A DNA stretch of 64,000 nt from Polaromonas sp. Its GTDB lineage: Bacteria > Pseudomonadota > Gammaproteobacteria > Burkholderiales > Burkholderiaceae_C. Shown piece by piece: positions 33,935 to 42,313 of this stretch. The position numbers and the translations under genes are program-made. The notes under the pieces are model-generated. The model made no database searches and was not told the DNA's origin. It saw only the letters and a list, made by a program, of their open reading frames with translations. The stretch spans positions 372,001 through 436,000 of the forward strand of contig NZ_JAQSDA010000025.1 of the NCBI RefSeq assembly GCF_029945685.1. Reading direction: 5' to 3'. The first letter of the stretch is position 1; every line of letters begins with the position of its first letter.

Positions 33935-34705
33935 TCACAGGCCGGTTCTGGCGATCTGCAGCAGCGCCGGAACCAGCAGGCCGACACCGGTGAGCAGCAG
34001 CAGCGCGCAGACCAGTTTGAGGACCGTGGGCCGCGACCAGCCTGGCGGGTGCCGTTCCAGCCACCAGCTTAGCGCGAACACCAGCGGCGCGGCAAGCAGG
34101 CACAGCTTGAGCGCGTTGGCGCTGAACTGCCCGGTGCCCAGCACCATGACCAGCCGCATCAGCGAACTGGCCGCCAATGTTGCCACCAGGGTGTCGCGCA
34201 CCGTTCGCAGCGGCATCGGCTGGCGGTAGAGGTGGTAGACCAGCGGCGGCCCGCCGGTGGAAAAAAGGCCGGTCAGCAGGCCCGACACCATGCCCCAGGT
34301 GCGAAACGACGCGGCGGTCGAGCGTTCGCGCAGGGCGGTGGCCTGCAGCAGCACCACGATGGCGCAGGCCACCACCGTCAGGCCCAGCAGCACACGCAAA
34401 ACCAGCGTGACGTTGCTGCTGAGCCAGCCGACCAGCAGCACGCCCGCCAGAATGCCCACGGCACTGCCCAGCGTGGTGTCGCGCAAGGCGGGCACGTCCA
34501 GCGTGCGGCCCGAGCGGCGCAGGGCAACCATGGCGTTGGCCAGCGCCAGCACGGTGGCCACGTTGGCCAGGTCCGCCAGAGGGGCGAGCTCCAGCAGGCC
34601 GGCCAGGCCCAGCAGGATCAGCGCGAACGCGAAGCCGCTGAGGTTCTGGGCACAGGTCGCCAGGGCCACACACAGCAGGAAAAGCGCGATCTGCCACGCC
34701 GTCAT
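33935..34705 (-). CDS. TauE/SafE (TSUP) family membrane exporter
   Basis: 256 residues from ATG 34705. About eight hydrophobic helices; the two TSUP repeats are visible as NLSGFAFALILLGLAGLLEL near the start and TGLFSTGGPPLVYHLYRQPM in the second half (the STGGPP turn is typical). Such proteins export sulfite, sulfoacetate or other organosulfur anions across the inner membrane. It lies 23 bases before the EVE gene, so possibly one transcript with it. Substrate unknown. Confidence 0.92.
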   Translation of the reverse strand: MTAWQIALFLLCVALATCAQNLSGFAFALILLGLAGLLELAPLADLANVATVLALANAMVALRRSGRTLDVPALRDTTLGSAVGILAGVLLVGWLSSNVTLVLRVLLGLTVVACAIVVLLQATALRERSTAASFRTWGMVSGLLTGLFSTGGPPLVYHLYRQPMPLRTVRDTLVATLAASSLMRLVMVLGTGQFSANALKLCLLAAPLVFALSWWLERHPPGWSRPTVLKLVCALLLLTGVGLLVPALLQIARTGL

Positions 34706-34987
34706 GGCCCCGCACGCTGCGGCTTGTCTGCCCGCCGCTTTGAAAAGTCGATACACATGCGGGCAGGATAACCTGCCGGCCGCGTGCCGGCCGCGTGCCG
34801 TCAGCGTGAAGGGGCAGGGTAAAGGGACAGGGTGACGGCTCTGCCGGCACAGTGGCTGAAGGTTTCCTAGAATGGCCATTCCTTCCTCCCCCAGGTCTGC
34901 CTTTCCTTCACCTGCCGCACCTGCCGACCAGGCCGGAAACGCCCCTTCAGAACATCCCCCATGACAAACCCCCGCCCTCCCCACAGC

Positions 34988-35887
34988 ATGTTCAAGGTCG
35001 CCGTCATGGGCGCAGGCGCCGTCGGCTGCTACTACGGCGGCATGCTGGCGCGCGCCGGCCATGACGTGACCCTGATCGCCCGGCCACAACACGTACAGGC
35101 CATCACCCGCGACGGCCTGCACATGCAAACCCGGAGTTTTGACGAACAGGTGCGGCTGAGCGCCAGCAGCGATCCCGGCGCGGTGCGGGGCGCGCCGCTG
35201 GTGCTGTTTTGCGTCAAGTCCACCGACACCGAAGCCGCCGGCGCACTGATACGGCCGCACCTGGCGCCCGACGCGCTGGTGCTGTGCCTGCAAAACGGGG
35301 TGGACAACGCGGACAGGCTGCGCGCCGTGCTGCCGCAACACGCGGTGGCCGCCGCCGTGGTGTACGTCGCCACCGAAATGGCTGGCGCCGGCCACGTCAG
35401 GCACCACGGCCGGGGCGAGCTGGTGATCGAGCCTTCCCCGGCCAGCGCGGCCGTGGCGCAGGCCCTGATCGCCGCCGGCGTGCCCACGGACATCTCCGAC
35501 AACGTGCGCGGCGCCTTGTGGGCCAAGCTGATCCTCAACTGCGCCTACAACGCCGTCTCGGCCATCACCCAGCTGCCTTATGGCCAGACGGTGGCCGGCG
35601 AAGGCGTGCCGGGCCTGATGCGCGACGTGGTGGCCGAATGCCTGGCCGTGGCCCGGGCCGAAGGCGTGCAGGTGGCAGGCGACGTGTATGCGGCGGTAGA
35701 CAAGCTCGCCGCCAGCATGCCGAGCCAGTTGTCATCCACCGCGCAGGACCTGGCGCGCGGCAAGCCCACCGAGATCGACTACCTCAACGGGCTGATCGTC
35801 CAGCGCGGCGCCGCGCTGGGCGTGGCCACGCCGGCCAACCGGGTGTTGTGGGCGCTGGTGAAGCTGATGGAGCGCAAACCAGCCTAG
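34988..35887 (+). CDS. 2-dehydropantoate 2-reductase family (PanE-like)
   Basis: 299 residues from ATG 34988 (MFKVAVMGAGAVGCYYGGML); an ATG at 34961 is also in frame. The Rossmann site GAGAVGCYYGG binds NADPH; VLFCVKSTDTEAA, VLCLQNGVDNADRL and the C-terminal GALWAKLILNCAYNAVSAIT (catalytic Lys in AKL) are family landmarks. The end has SSTAQDLARGKPTEIDYLNG. PanE makes pantoate for coenzyme A; paralogues act on other 2-oxo acids, so the exact substrate is open. The Crp/Fnr gene follows after 89 bases. Confidence 0.92.
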   Translation: MFKVAVMGAGAVGCYYGGMLARAGHDVTLIARPQHVQAITRDGLHMQTRSFDEQVRLSASSDPGAVRGAPLVLFCVKSTDTEAAGALIRPHLAPDALVLCLQNGVDNADRLRAVLPQHAVAAAVVYVATEMAGAGHVRHHGRGELVIEPSPASAAVAQALIAAGVPTDISDNVRGALWAKLILNCAYNAVSAITQLPYGQTVAGEGVPGLMRDVVAECLAVARAEGVQVAGDVYAAVDKLAASMPSQLSSTAQDLARGKPTEIDYLNGLIVQRGAALGVATPANRVLWALVKLMERKPA

Positions 35888-35976
35888 AACACGCCGACGG
35901 GGCGGGCGCTTCGCCTACAGAAGGAGCCGACTCCCGGCCGTTCGCCATCGCACAGACCAACGCGTGTCACCACCGT

Positions 35977-36840
35977 ATGCTGAAAGCTGAGTCTGTCCAG
36001 CTGCCACCTCGGCATGCTGGAAACACAGGCCCTTCACTTGGTACCACATTGCCCACGTCTCCACCCAAATCAAAGCCGCCCCGGGCTTCCTCCTCGCCAG
36101 GCGCACAACCCAAGGCTGTGGTGGCCAGTTCGAGCGAGATCAAACTCAATCGCCTGCTTGCCGCCTTGCCCGACGCGCAGCTCAAGGCCTGGTTGCCGCA
36201 TCTTGAACTGTTCGAGATGCCGCTCGGCGAGGTGCTGTATGAATCCGGAAAAATCGAGCATCACGTCTATTTCCCCACCTCGGCCATCGTGTCCCTGCTG
36301 TACGTCATGAAAAATGGCGACTCGGCCGAAATTGCGGTGGTCGGCAACGAGGGCATTGTCGGCATCTCGCTTTTCATGGGCGGAAACACCACGCCCAGCC
36401 GTGCTGTGGTGCAAAGCGGCGGCATGGGTTATCGCCTGAATGCCAGGTTCATGAAGGACGAGTTTGACAAGGCCGGGCCGGTGACGCATTTGCTGCTGCG
36501 TTATACCCAGGCGCTGATCACGCAGATGTCGCAAACGGCCGTCTGCAACCGCCACCACTCCCTGGACGAACAGCTGTGCCGGTGGTTGCTGCTGAGCCTG
36601 GACCGCCTGCCTGGCAACGAGCTGGTGATGACCCAGGAGTTGATTGCCAACATGCTGGGCGTGCGCCGGGGCGGCGTCACCGAAGCGGCGCTCAAGGTGC
36701 AGGAGGCCGGACTGATCAGCTATGCCCGCGGCCGCATCAAGGTGCTGGACCGAAAGGGGCTGGAGCAGCGTTCCTGCGAGTGTTACCAGGTGGTCAAGGA
36801 CGAATACGACCGCTTGCTGCCGATGGAGATCGCCGGCTAG
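35977..36840 (+). CDS. Crp/Fnr-family transcriptional regulator
   Basis: 287 residues from ATG 35977. After a disordered N terminus (about 45 residues) comes a cyclic-nucleotide-binding-fold domain (LEMPLGEVLYE-like strand, HHVYFPTSAIVSLLYVMKNG, EIAVVGNEGIVGISLFMGGN) and a C-terminal winged helix (LVMTQELIANMLGVRRGGVT recognises DNA). The GDSAEIAVVGNEG loop lacks the Arg-Ser pair that binds cAMP in CRP, so another signal or none is expected. This is the second member of the family in the window. Targets unknown. Confidence 0.9.
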   Translation: MLKAESVQLPPRHAGNTGPSLGTTLPTSPPKSKPPRASSSPGAQPKAVVASSSEIKLNRLLAALPDAQLKAWLPHLELFEMPLGEVLYESGKIEHHVYFPTSAIVSLLYVMKNGDSAEIAVVGNEGIVGISLFMGGNTTPSRAVVQSGGMGYRLNARFMKDEFDKAGPVTHLLLRYTQALITQMSQTAVCNRHHSLDEQLCRWLLLSLDRLPGNELVMTQELIANMLGVRRGGVTEAALKVQEAGLISYARGRIKVLDRKGLEQRSCECYQVVKDEYDRLLPMEIAG

Positions 36841-37054
36841 GCGCAAAGCCGGCCGGGCGAAGCCCTGAACGGCCCACATCCAGACGGCGTGACGTCCTAC
36901 ATATTTATATTTTTTATCGGCTAAGTCCGCTACCGGACCGACCGCCGCGCATGAAACTTCTATAAACGACCCAAGGCAGTGGCGTACCGAGCCTCGGTCG
37001 CATTAGCGCCTTGTCGTCGCTGCAGCGTTATGCAGCAAGTTCTGCAGGTCCCGC

Positions 37055-37447
37055 ATGAAGCGAACAGCCTCCTTGCCCACCAGACAGGTCCGGTATCTGG
37101 CACACAAAGCCCTCAAGGCGCTGGGTTTCGTCAATCTGGGGCTCATTTCGAAGGCGCCTGATTCTTCGCCCGTCCCGCTTGCCGGCACAAGCGGCTTGCA
37201 CGAGCCAGCCGACACCGGTTTGCCGGGAGCAGCGGCCCCGGCTGAACAGGGTTCCGCGCACCATCTGCAGATTGCTCCCGACGACTGGGACTGCCTGTTC
37301 CGCTCTGTCCAGTCGCGGCTCAGTAAAGCCGCTGGAGACAGCCTCACGTCCTCCTCGTCGCCGCCGGCAGACGATGCCGCAGGCCAGCTGGCGGCGCTTG
37401 TCCTCGAGTGCGTGGCTGCGCTGGAGCTGCTGCGCAAGGCCCGGTAG
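37055..37447 (+). CDS. Hypothetical protein
   Basis: 130 residues from ATG 37055 with GCAGG eight bases upstream. Not a recognised family. The N terminus is basic (MKRTASLPTRQVRYLAHKAL), the middle disordered, and the end looks like two helices: DDWDCLFRSVQSRLSKAAGD and LAALVLECVAALELLRKAR. It follows the Crp/Fnr gene by 214 bases. A competing minus-strand frame (37003-37488) has less natural composition. It may be spurious. Confidence 0.45.
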   Translation: MKRTASLPTRQVRYLAHKALKALGFVNLGLISKAPDSSPVPLAGTSGLHEPADTGLPGAAAPAEQGSAHHLQIAPDDWDCLFRSVQSRLSKAAGDSLTSSSSPPADDAAGQLAALVLECVAALELLRKAR

Positions 37448-37501
37448 CAGGAACGCGGGTAGCGCCGGCTGCCGGCCGTCAGCGGCAAGCGGGCAGCGCG
37501 G

Positions 37502-37562
37502 GTTTGCTATTCTATTCATAGCTGTCGGCGCACAACCAGCAAGGGCTGTGGCCCGATTTGTC
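37502..37562 (+). repeat. Dispersed repeat family A, intergenic copy
   Basis: GTTTGCTATTCTATTCATAG, CTGTCGGCGCACAACCAGCA, AGGGCTGTGGCCCGATTTG. It lies between two convergent genes. Confidence 0.75.
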
Positions 37563-37643
37563 TTGTATTGTTTTGGCTCGGAGGCCGCGTCAGCGTCGGC
37601 CATCAAGGGCCGCAGCAGTGTCGGTGCCCCTGAGCTCGCCCGG

Positions 37644-38237
37644 TCAGCGGTGTTTGCCGGCTTCCCAGCCCACGCCGCCAATCGCGCGCTCGGCGACTTC
37701 CACGGCCAGCGGCTCCAGCGCCGTCGCCATGGTGTCGTTCCAGCGGTTGAGGTAACCGAACAGCGCGATGGCTGCCACGATCTCGACGATCTGTTCGTCG
37801 TTGTAGTGTTTCTTGAGTTCGTCAAAATCGGCGCTGGACGCTTCGTTGGGCACCGCACCGGCCTTGAGCGCCAGGCTGATGGCGGCGCGTTCGGCGGGGC
37901 TGAACAGCGCGCTGTTCTCGAAGTCCCACAACGCCGCGATCTTGGCGTCCGAGGCCTTGTAGATGCTGGCCAGGTTGGTCATGTGCGACTGGCAGTACAG
38001 GCAGCCTGCCGCATAACTGCTGGCCAGGCTGACCAGCATCTTGGTTTCTTCCGGGACCGTGCCTTCGTACAACACCGCCTGGTTCAGCGCCATGAAAGCA
38101 CGCACGATGTTGGGCCGCCGCACCATGGTCATGATGCTGTTGGGCGTGAAGCCGCGGGTCTTCTTGTAATGCTCGAAGCGCTCGCGGATGTCGTCTTCCT
38201 TGACGTCGGCGAGGGGGAGGGGAGACAGGTGGGGCAT
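37644..38237 (-). CDS. Carboxymuconolactone decarboxylase-family (AhpD-like) protein
   Basis: 197 residues. The AhpD-like core has the redox motif GCLYCQSHMTNLASI (Cys-x-x-Cys-x-x-x-His), and family helices VRRPNIVRAFMALNQAVL, ETKMLVSLASSYAAG and EIVAAIALFGYLNRWNDTM. Members are peroxidase-related (alkylhydroperoxidase) or decarboxylases; CxxCxxxH favours the peroxidase type. A single gene with its own upstream region. Substrate unknown. Confidence 0.92.
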   Translation of the reverse strand: MPHLSPLPLADVKEDDIRERFEHYKKTRGFTPNSIMTMVRRPNIVRAFMALNQAVLYEGTVPEETKMLVSLASSYAAGCLYCQSHMTNLASIYKASDAKIAALWDFENSALFSPAERAAISLALKAGAVPNEASSADFDELKKHYNDEQIVEIVAAIALFGYLNRWNDTMATALEPLAVEVAERAIGGVGWEAGKHR

Positions 38238-38398
38238 GGGGATTCCGTGTGGATGGAAGGGGTTGAACGTGGGCCCAGTTTATAGGTGCGGCCCTGCACG
38301 CCACTTCAGCGCCGGCGCCGGGCCCGTTCACATCATGGATGCAACCGGGGTGCCGCCCGGGGGGCGGGCGAGGGTCCAGCACCGCAGCGCGGCAGCGC

Positions 38399-38674
38399 TT
38401 AACCCGCGCGGCGTGTGCTCACCGGCTCGGCCAGCCCGGGCGGCAGCCGCTTGAGCAGCCAGTGGATCGCCAGGGGCACCAGCACCAGGTCGTCCACCAC
38501 GCCCACAAACGGCAGCACATCGGGAATCAGATCAATCGGTGAGATCAGGTACAGCGCAATCAGCGCGGTGCCCCATTTCAGCCAGCCCGGGGCCTGGGGG
38601 TGGCGCAAGGCGGTCCACAGCCGCCGCGCATCGCCGCGCAGCAGAACCCACAGCAGGGTCAGGCGTTTGAACAT
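38399..38674 (-). CDS. YkvA/DUF1232 family small membrane protein
   Basis: 91 residues from ATG 38674, with GGAGATTC before it. DUF1232 core: TALIALYLISPIDLIPDVLP then FVGVVDDLVLVPLAIHWLLK. These are small inner-membrane proteins of unknown function. It lies 95 bases from the beta-lactamase gene (end to start side), on the same strand downstream of it. Confidence 0.9.
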   Translation of the reverse strand: MFKRLTLLWVLLRGDARRLWTALRHPQAPGWLKWGTALIALYLISPIDLIPDVLPFVGVVDDLVLVPLAIHWLLKRLPPGLAEPVSTRRAG

Positions 38675-38768
38675 GGAATCTCCTTGGGTGGGCGCAGCCC
38701 CGGCGGGCTGCTTCCATGCAGATGGCGCCGCTTGCCTTTGCTGCAAGAGCTTTCACAGGGCGTTACAT

Positions 38769-39674
38769 TCAGCCCGAAGAGCCCACCAGCGTCGCCACCA
38801 GCTGGCCCACCTGCGCAATCGCGCGGTCACGTACCGGCAGCTCGGCCTGGGTCTGGGTCAGGTAGGCCGTCACCAGAATGGGTGCCCGGCCCGGTGGCCA
38901 GAAAATACCGATGTCGTTGTTGCTGCCGTAGGCGCCGCCGCCGGTTTTGTCGCCCACGCGCCAGCCTGCGGGCAGCAGCGCGCGCAATTTACGGTCACCG
39001 GTTTTGTTGTCCAGCAACCAGCGCGTGATCTGCGCGCGGGAAGCGGTCGAGAGCGCCGTGCCCAGCAGGATTTTCTGCATGCTCTGCAGCATGGCCTGGG
39101 GCGTGGTGGTGTCGCGCGGGTCGCCGGGCGTGGCTTCGTTCAGCTCGGTCTCAAACCGGTCCAGCCGGGTGATGTCATCGCCCAGGCTGCGCATGTAGGC
39201 CGTCAGCCCCTGCGGTCCGCCCATGTCGTGAAGCAGAAGATTGGCAGCGGCGTTGTCGCTCAAGGTCAGGGTGGCTTCGCACAGCTCGGCCACCGTCATG
39301 GGCTGGCCGCCCACACGCGGCTGCGTGGCGGGCGAGTGCGGGACGATGTCGGAGGCCCGGACGGTGATGCGCCGACCCAGCGCTTCCCGGCCCTGGTCCA
39401 CCCGGGACAGGATGTGCGCTGCCGCCAGAAACTTGAAGGTGCTGCACATGGGAAAACGTTCTGCACCCCGGTAAGCGTAGCTGGCGCCGGACTGGGTATC
39501 GAGCATCGCTGCCCCGAGGCGGCCACCGCTGGCGCTTTCGATTTGCCGCAAAGCCTGCTCGAAACGGCTGGCCTGCGCAGCGTTGGCTGGGGCGCCGAGG
39601 CTGCGCGCGCAGCCGCTGGCGAGAAGGGTGGTGGCGGCCAGACCGGCCGCTTGAATCCATTGACGTCTCTGCAT
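38769..39674 (-). CDS. Class A beta-lactamase
   Basis: 301 residues from ATG 39674. Signal region MQRRQWIQAAGLAATTLLAS with twin Arg (Tat-type or lipoprotein-like SGC end). All serine beta-lactamase motifs are present: Ser78-Thr-Phe-Lys81 (MCSTFK), Ser139-Asp-Asn (TLSDNAAAN), the omega-loop Glu175 in ETELNEATPGD, and Lys243-Thr-Gly (GDKTGGGAYG). It hydrolyses penicillins/cephalosporins in the periplasm. A Cys precedes the nucleophile as in some carbapenemases, but no partner Cys follows the KTG motif. The divergent LysR gene is a probable AmpR-like regulator. Confidence 0.95.
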   Translation of the reverse strand: MQRRQWIQAAGLAATTLLASGCARSLGAPANAAQASRFEQALRQIESASGGRLGAAMLDTQSGASYAYRGAERFPMCSTFKFLAAAHILSRVDQGREALGRRITVRASDIVPHSPATQPRVGGQPMTVAELCEATLTLSDNAAANLLLHDMGGPQGLTAYMRSLGDDITRLDRFETELNEATPGDPRDTTTPQAMLQSMQKILLGTALSTASRAQITRWLLDNKTGDRKLRALLPAGWRVGDKTGGGAYGSNNDIGIFWPPGRAPILVTAYLTQTQAELPVRDRAIAQVGQLVATLVGSSG

Positions 39675-39797
39675 TTTTCCTTGGGGGGTTGGGTTGAAAG
39701 GACCTGATGATCCACTGGCGTGGCCTGCAGCGCAAACGGTAATAATCAGGCTCAGACCCCAGAAAAACTTGGCCTCGTTGCTCATCTCTTCCCCGTC
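39675..39797. promoter_or_regulatory. Divergent bla/LysR control region
   Basis: 123 bases between the divergent starts, the usual arrangement for an ampR-type regulator and its target. I could not pick out a convincing T-N11-A operator by eye. Confidence 0.5.
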
Positions 39798-40658
39798 ATG
39801 CACCTGCCCCTGAATGCCTTGCGCGCCTTTGAAGTGTCGGCCCGCCATCTCAGTTTTACCCGGGCCGCCCTGGAACTCAATGTCTCACAGGCCGCCGTGA
39901 GTCAGCATGTCAAAAATCTGGAGGACCGGCTCAAGGTGCCGCTGTTCCGCCGGCTTCCCCGTGGCCTGGCCTTGACCGATGAGGGGCTGGCCCTGCTGCC
40001 CGTGCTGGCCCAGTCGTTCGAGCGCATCGGCCAGGTGCTGGACCAGTTTGACGACGGGCGCGCCCGTGAGGTCTTGACCGTGGGTGTGGTCGGCACCTTC
40101 GCCGTGGGCTGGCTGATTCCGCGGCTGCGCGATTTTCAGCTGCGCCACCCCTTCGTGGATTTCCGCCTGTTCACCAACAACAACCGGGTCGACATCGCCG
40201 GGGAGGGCCTGGACTACGCCATCCGTTTTGGTGACGGCGCCTGGCACGGCACCGAAGCGCAGGCCCTGCTTGCCGCGCCGCTTTCACCCATGTGTACACC
40301 CGCCCTGGGTGCGCTTCTGCGGGCGCCGGAGGACCTGGCCGGTCAGGTGTTGCTGCGCTCCTACCGGGCCGACGAGTGGGTGTCATGGTTTGCGGCGGCG
40401 GGGGCGCCATGCCCGGTGCTGCGTGGGGCCGTGTTCGACTCCTCATTGACCATGGCCGAAGCCGCCGCCCAGGGCGCGGGCGCTGCCCTGCTGCCCGTGC
40501 GCATGTTTGCGCGCGAGCTGCAGCAGGGCAGGCTGGTGCGGCCTTTTGCGGTGGAGGTCAGCAATGGCCGCTACTGGCTGACCCGGCTGAAGTCACGGCC
40601 GGTGACACAGGCCATGCGGGCGTTTACTGCCTGGCTGCTGGAGGCCGGCGCCCGGTGA
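39798..40658 (+). CDS. LysR-family regulator, AmpR-like
   Basis: 286 residues from ATG 39798 (MHLPLNALRAFEVSARHLSF). N-terminal helix-turn-helix (TRAALELNVSQAAVSQHVKN, LEDRLKVPLFRRL), then the periplasmic-binding-like effector domain (VGVVGTFAVGWLIPRLRDFQ, DYAIRFGDGAWHG). Residues and wording follow the AmpR/GcvA subgroup. AmpR responds to muropeptides and controls ampC or class A enzymes; here the divergent class A gene is the likely target. GcvA-type control of other genes is possible. Confidence 0.9.
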   Translation: MHLPLNALRAFEVSARHLSFTRAALELNVSQAAVSQHVKNLEDRLKVPLFRRLPRGLALTDEGLALLPVLAQSFERIGQVLDQFDDGRAREVLTVGVVGTFAVGWLIPRLRDFQLRHPFVDFRLFTNNNRVDIAGEGLDYAIRFGDGAWHGTEAQALLAAPLSPMCTPALGALLRAPEDLAGQVLLRSYRADEWVSWFAAAGAPCPVLRGAVFDSSLTMAEAAAQGAGAALLPVRMFARELQQGRLVRPFAVEVSNGRYWLTRLKSRPVTQAMRAFTAWLLEAGAR

Positions 40659-40687
40659 GCGTCAGTGGTGGTTCCGCGCGCAGGCGC

Positions 40688-42163
40688 TCAGGCCCGCTCG
40701 AAGTCGATAAAACTTCGTTCCGCGTTCACTGCCACCAGCCTGACACGCGCCGTGTCGCCCACGTCCAGCCCTTCAAACCCCTGCACCACCCGGCCTTCGA
40801 GCAGCGGGCTGCTGATGCGCACAAAGGTGCCCTTGGCCGCCGCACCGGTGACGATGGCGTCGAACACATCGCCGATGCGCCCCTGCAGCAGCCAGGCCCC
40901 TGCGGCTTTGAGCACCTGGCGCTCGACCTTGCTGGCGTTGTCTTCCTGCAGCGTGCAATGTCTGGCGATCTCTGCCAGTTGTTCGGCGGAGTAGGGCGGC
41001 GCCTCGCCGGCCAGCGCCGCTTTCAACAGGCGTTGCGTCACCAGGTCGGGAAAGCGGCGGTTCGGCGCGGTCGAATGGGCATAGTCGTTGATCGCCAGGC
41101 CGAAGTGGCCCTGTCCGTTGCCGCCGGCCCTGGCGGCGCCAGGGGCCAACGCCGGCGCCGCCACATACTCGCCCGAGCCCAGCATCTTCACCACGGCCAG
41201 CGACAGGTCGGCAAAACCGGCCGGGTCGGCCGCACGCCGTGCGCCCAGGAAGCCGTCCAGCGCCAGCGCATCGGGCTGCGCCGGCAAGTCCACGCCATGG
41301 CTGGCGGCGAGCGCCACGATGCGGTCCCAGCGGCGCGGCGCCTGCAGAAACCGACGTATCGAGGGGAAGCCCTGGTCCACCAGAAAACGCGCCGTGGCGC
41401 CGTTGGTGGCAATCATCACGTCGGCGATCAAATCCTTGGCGCGGTTTTTCTCGTCAGGCTGCAGGTCCACCAGTTGCCCGCCCTGGAACACCGGCCGCGC
41501 GGCGATGGTGTTGACATTGAGCGCGCCGCGCGACTGGCGCCATAAGCGCAGCTTGCCGGCCAGGGTGTCATGCAAACGCACCTGTTCCTCCAGCCCCGGC
41601 ACGCTGGCGACCTGCGGCGGCGCTGCGGCCGAGCCGTCCAGCCAGGCCGACACACCGTCGTAAGTCAGCTTGGCGCGGTTCAGCACCACCGCGCGGTAGA
41701 TGCTGGAGCCGGACACCGTGCCGTCTGCGGCGACGCGCATGTCCACCACCACCGCCAGCCGTTCCTGGCCTTCGTGCAAGGAGCTCAAGTCGGTGGAGAG
41801 CACCTCGGGCAGCATGGGGAAAATCCCCGCCGCCGTGTACACCGAGGTCGTGTTGGCCGCCGCATGGCCATCGACTGCGCTGCCGGGCCGCACCAGGCCA
41901 TCCACATCGGCAATGGCGACCAGCAGGCGCGCCGCGCCATCAGCCAGCGGCTCGGCCACACTGAGCTGGTCCAGGTCACGCGTGTCCTCGTTGTCAATCG
42001 AGAACCAGGTCAGATGCCGCAGGTCGCGGATGTTTCCGTTGCGTTCCGGGCCGGTCTGGCGGGCCGCTTCGGCTTCCTGCAAGGCTTGGGGGGAAAAGGC
42101 GGGCAAGAGGCCGCGGGAGCGCATGGCTTCGACGGCGAGTTGGTGGAGGTGGGTGGGGTCCAT
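40688..42163 (-). CDS. RNB-domain ribonuclease (RNase II/R family, short)
   Basis: 491 residues. The RNB catalytic domain starts early: LTWFSIDNEDTRDLDQLSVA carries the Asp cluster, then LLVAIADVDGLVRPGSAVDG, TTSVYTAAGIFPMLPEVLST. INDYAHSTAPNRRFPDLVTQ and the C-terminal S1-like strand GTFVRISSPLLEGRVVQG follow. RNase II and R carry N-terminal cold-shock domains that are absent here, so this is a short member. It degrades RNA 3' to 5'. The ends of this gene and the LysR gene are 29 bases apart. The island begins upstream of it. Confidence 0.93.
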   Translation of the reverse strand: MDPTHLHQLAVEAMRSRGLLPAFSPQALQEAEAARQTGPERNGNIRDLRHLTWFSIDNEDTRDLDQLSVAEPLADGAARLLVAIADVDGLVRPGSAVDGHAAANTTSVYTAAGIFPMLPEVLSTDLSSLHEGQERLAVVVDMRVAADGTVSGSSIYRAVVLNRAKLTYDGVSAWLDGSAAAPPQVASVPGLEEQVRLHDTLAGKLRLWRQSRGALNVNTIAARPVFQGGQLVDLQPDEKNRAKDLIADVMIATNGATARFLVDQGFPSIRRFLQAPRRWDRIVALAASHGVDLPAQPDALALDGFLGARRAADPAGFADLSLAVVKMLGSGEYVAAPALAPGAARAGGNGQGHFGLAINDYAHSTAPNRRFPDLVTQRLLKAALAGEAPPYSAEQLAEIARHCTLQEDNASKVERQVLKAAGAWLLQGRIGDVFDAIVTGAAAKGTFVRISSPLLEGRVVQGFEGLDVGDTARVRLVAVNAERSFIDFERA

Positions 42164-42238
42164 GAAGTGTCAGTGAGTGATCCGTAGCAAGGTACCCGCT
42201 GGGCCTAACCATGACTCACGCCGGCAGATTACCCTGTG

Positions 42239-42264
42239 CTAGGCACCGAGGAGCCGGTGCCTAG
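42239..42264. repeat. Inverted repeat at island edge
   Basis: CTAGGCACCG-AGGAGC-CGGTGCCTAG, a perfect 10-base stem. No T-run follows on either strand, so it is not a classical terminator. It lies between the RNB gene and the end of the ClpP-like gene. Confidence 0.7.
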
Positions 42265-42313
42265 AGGGCTAGCATTATTGCGTGGTCTTGAATTCAACCA
42301 ATTTTCGCAAAGT

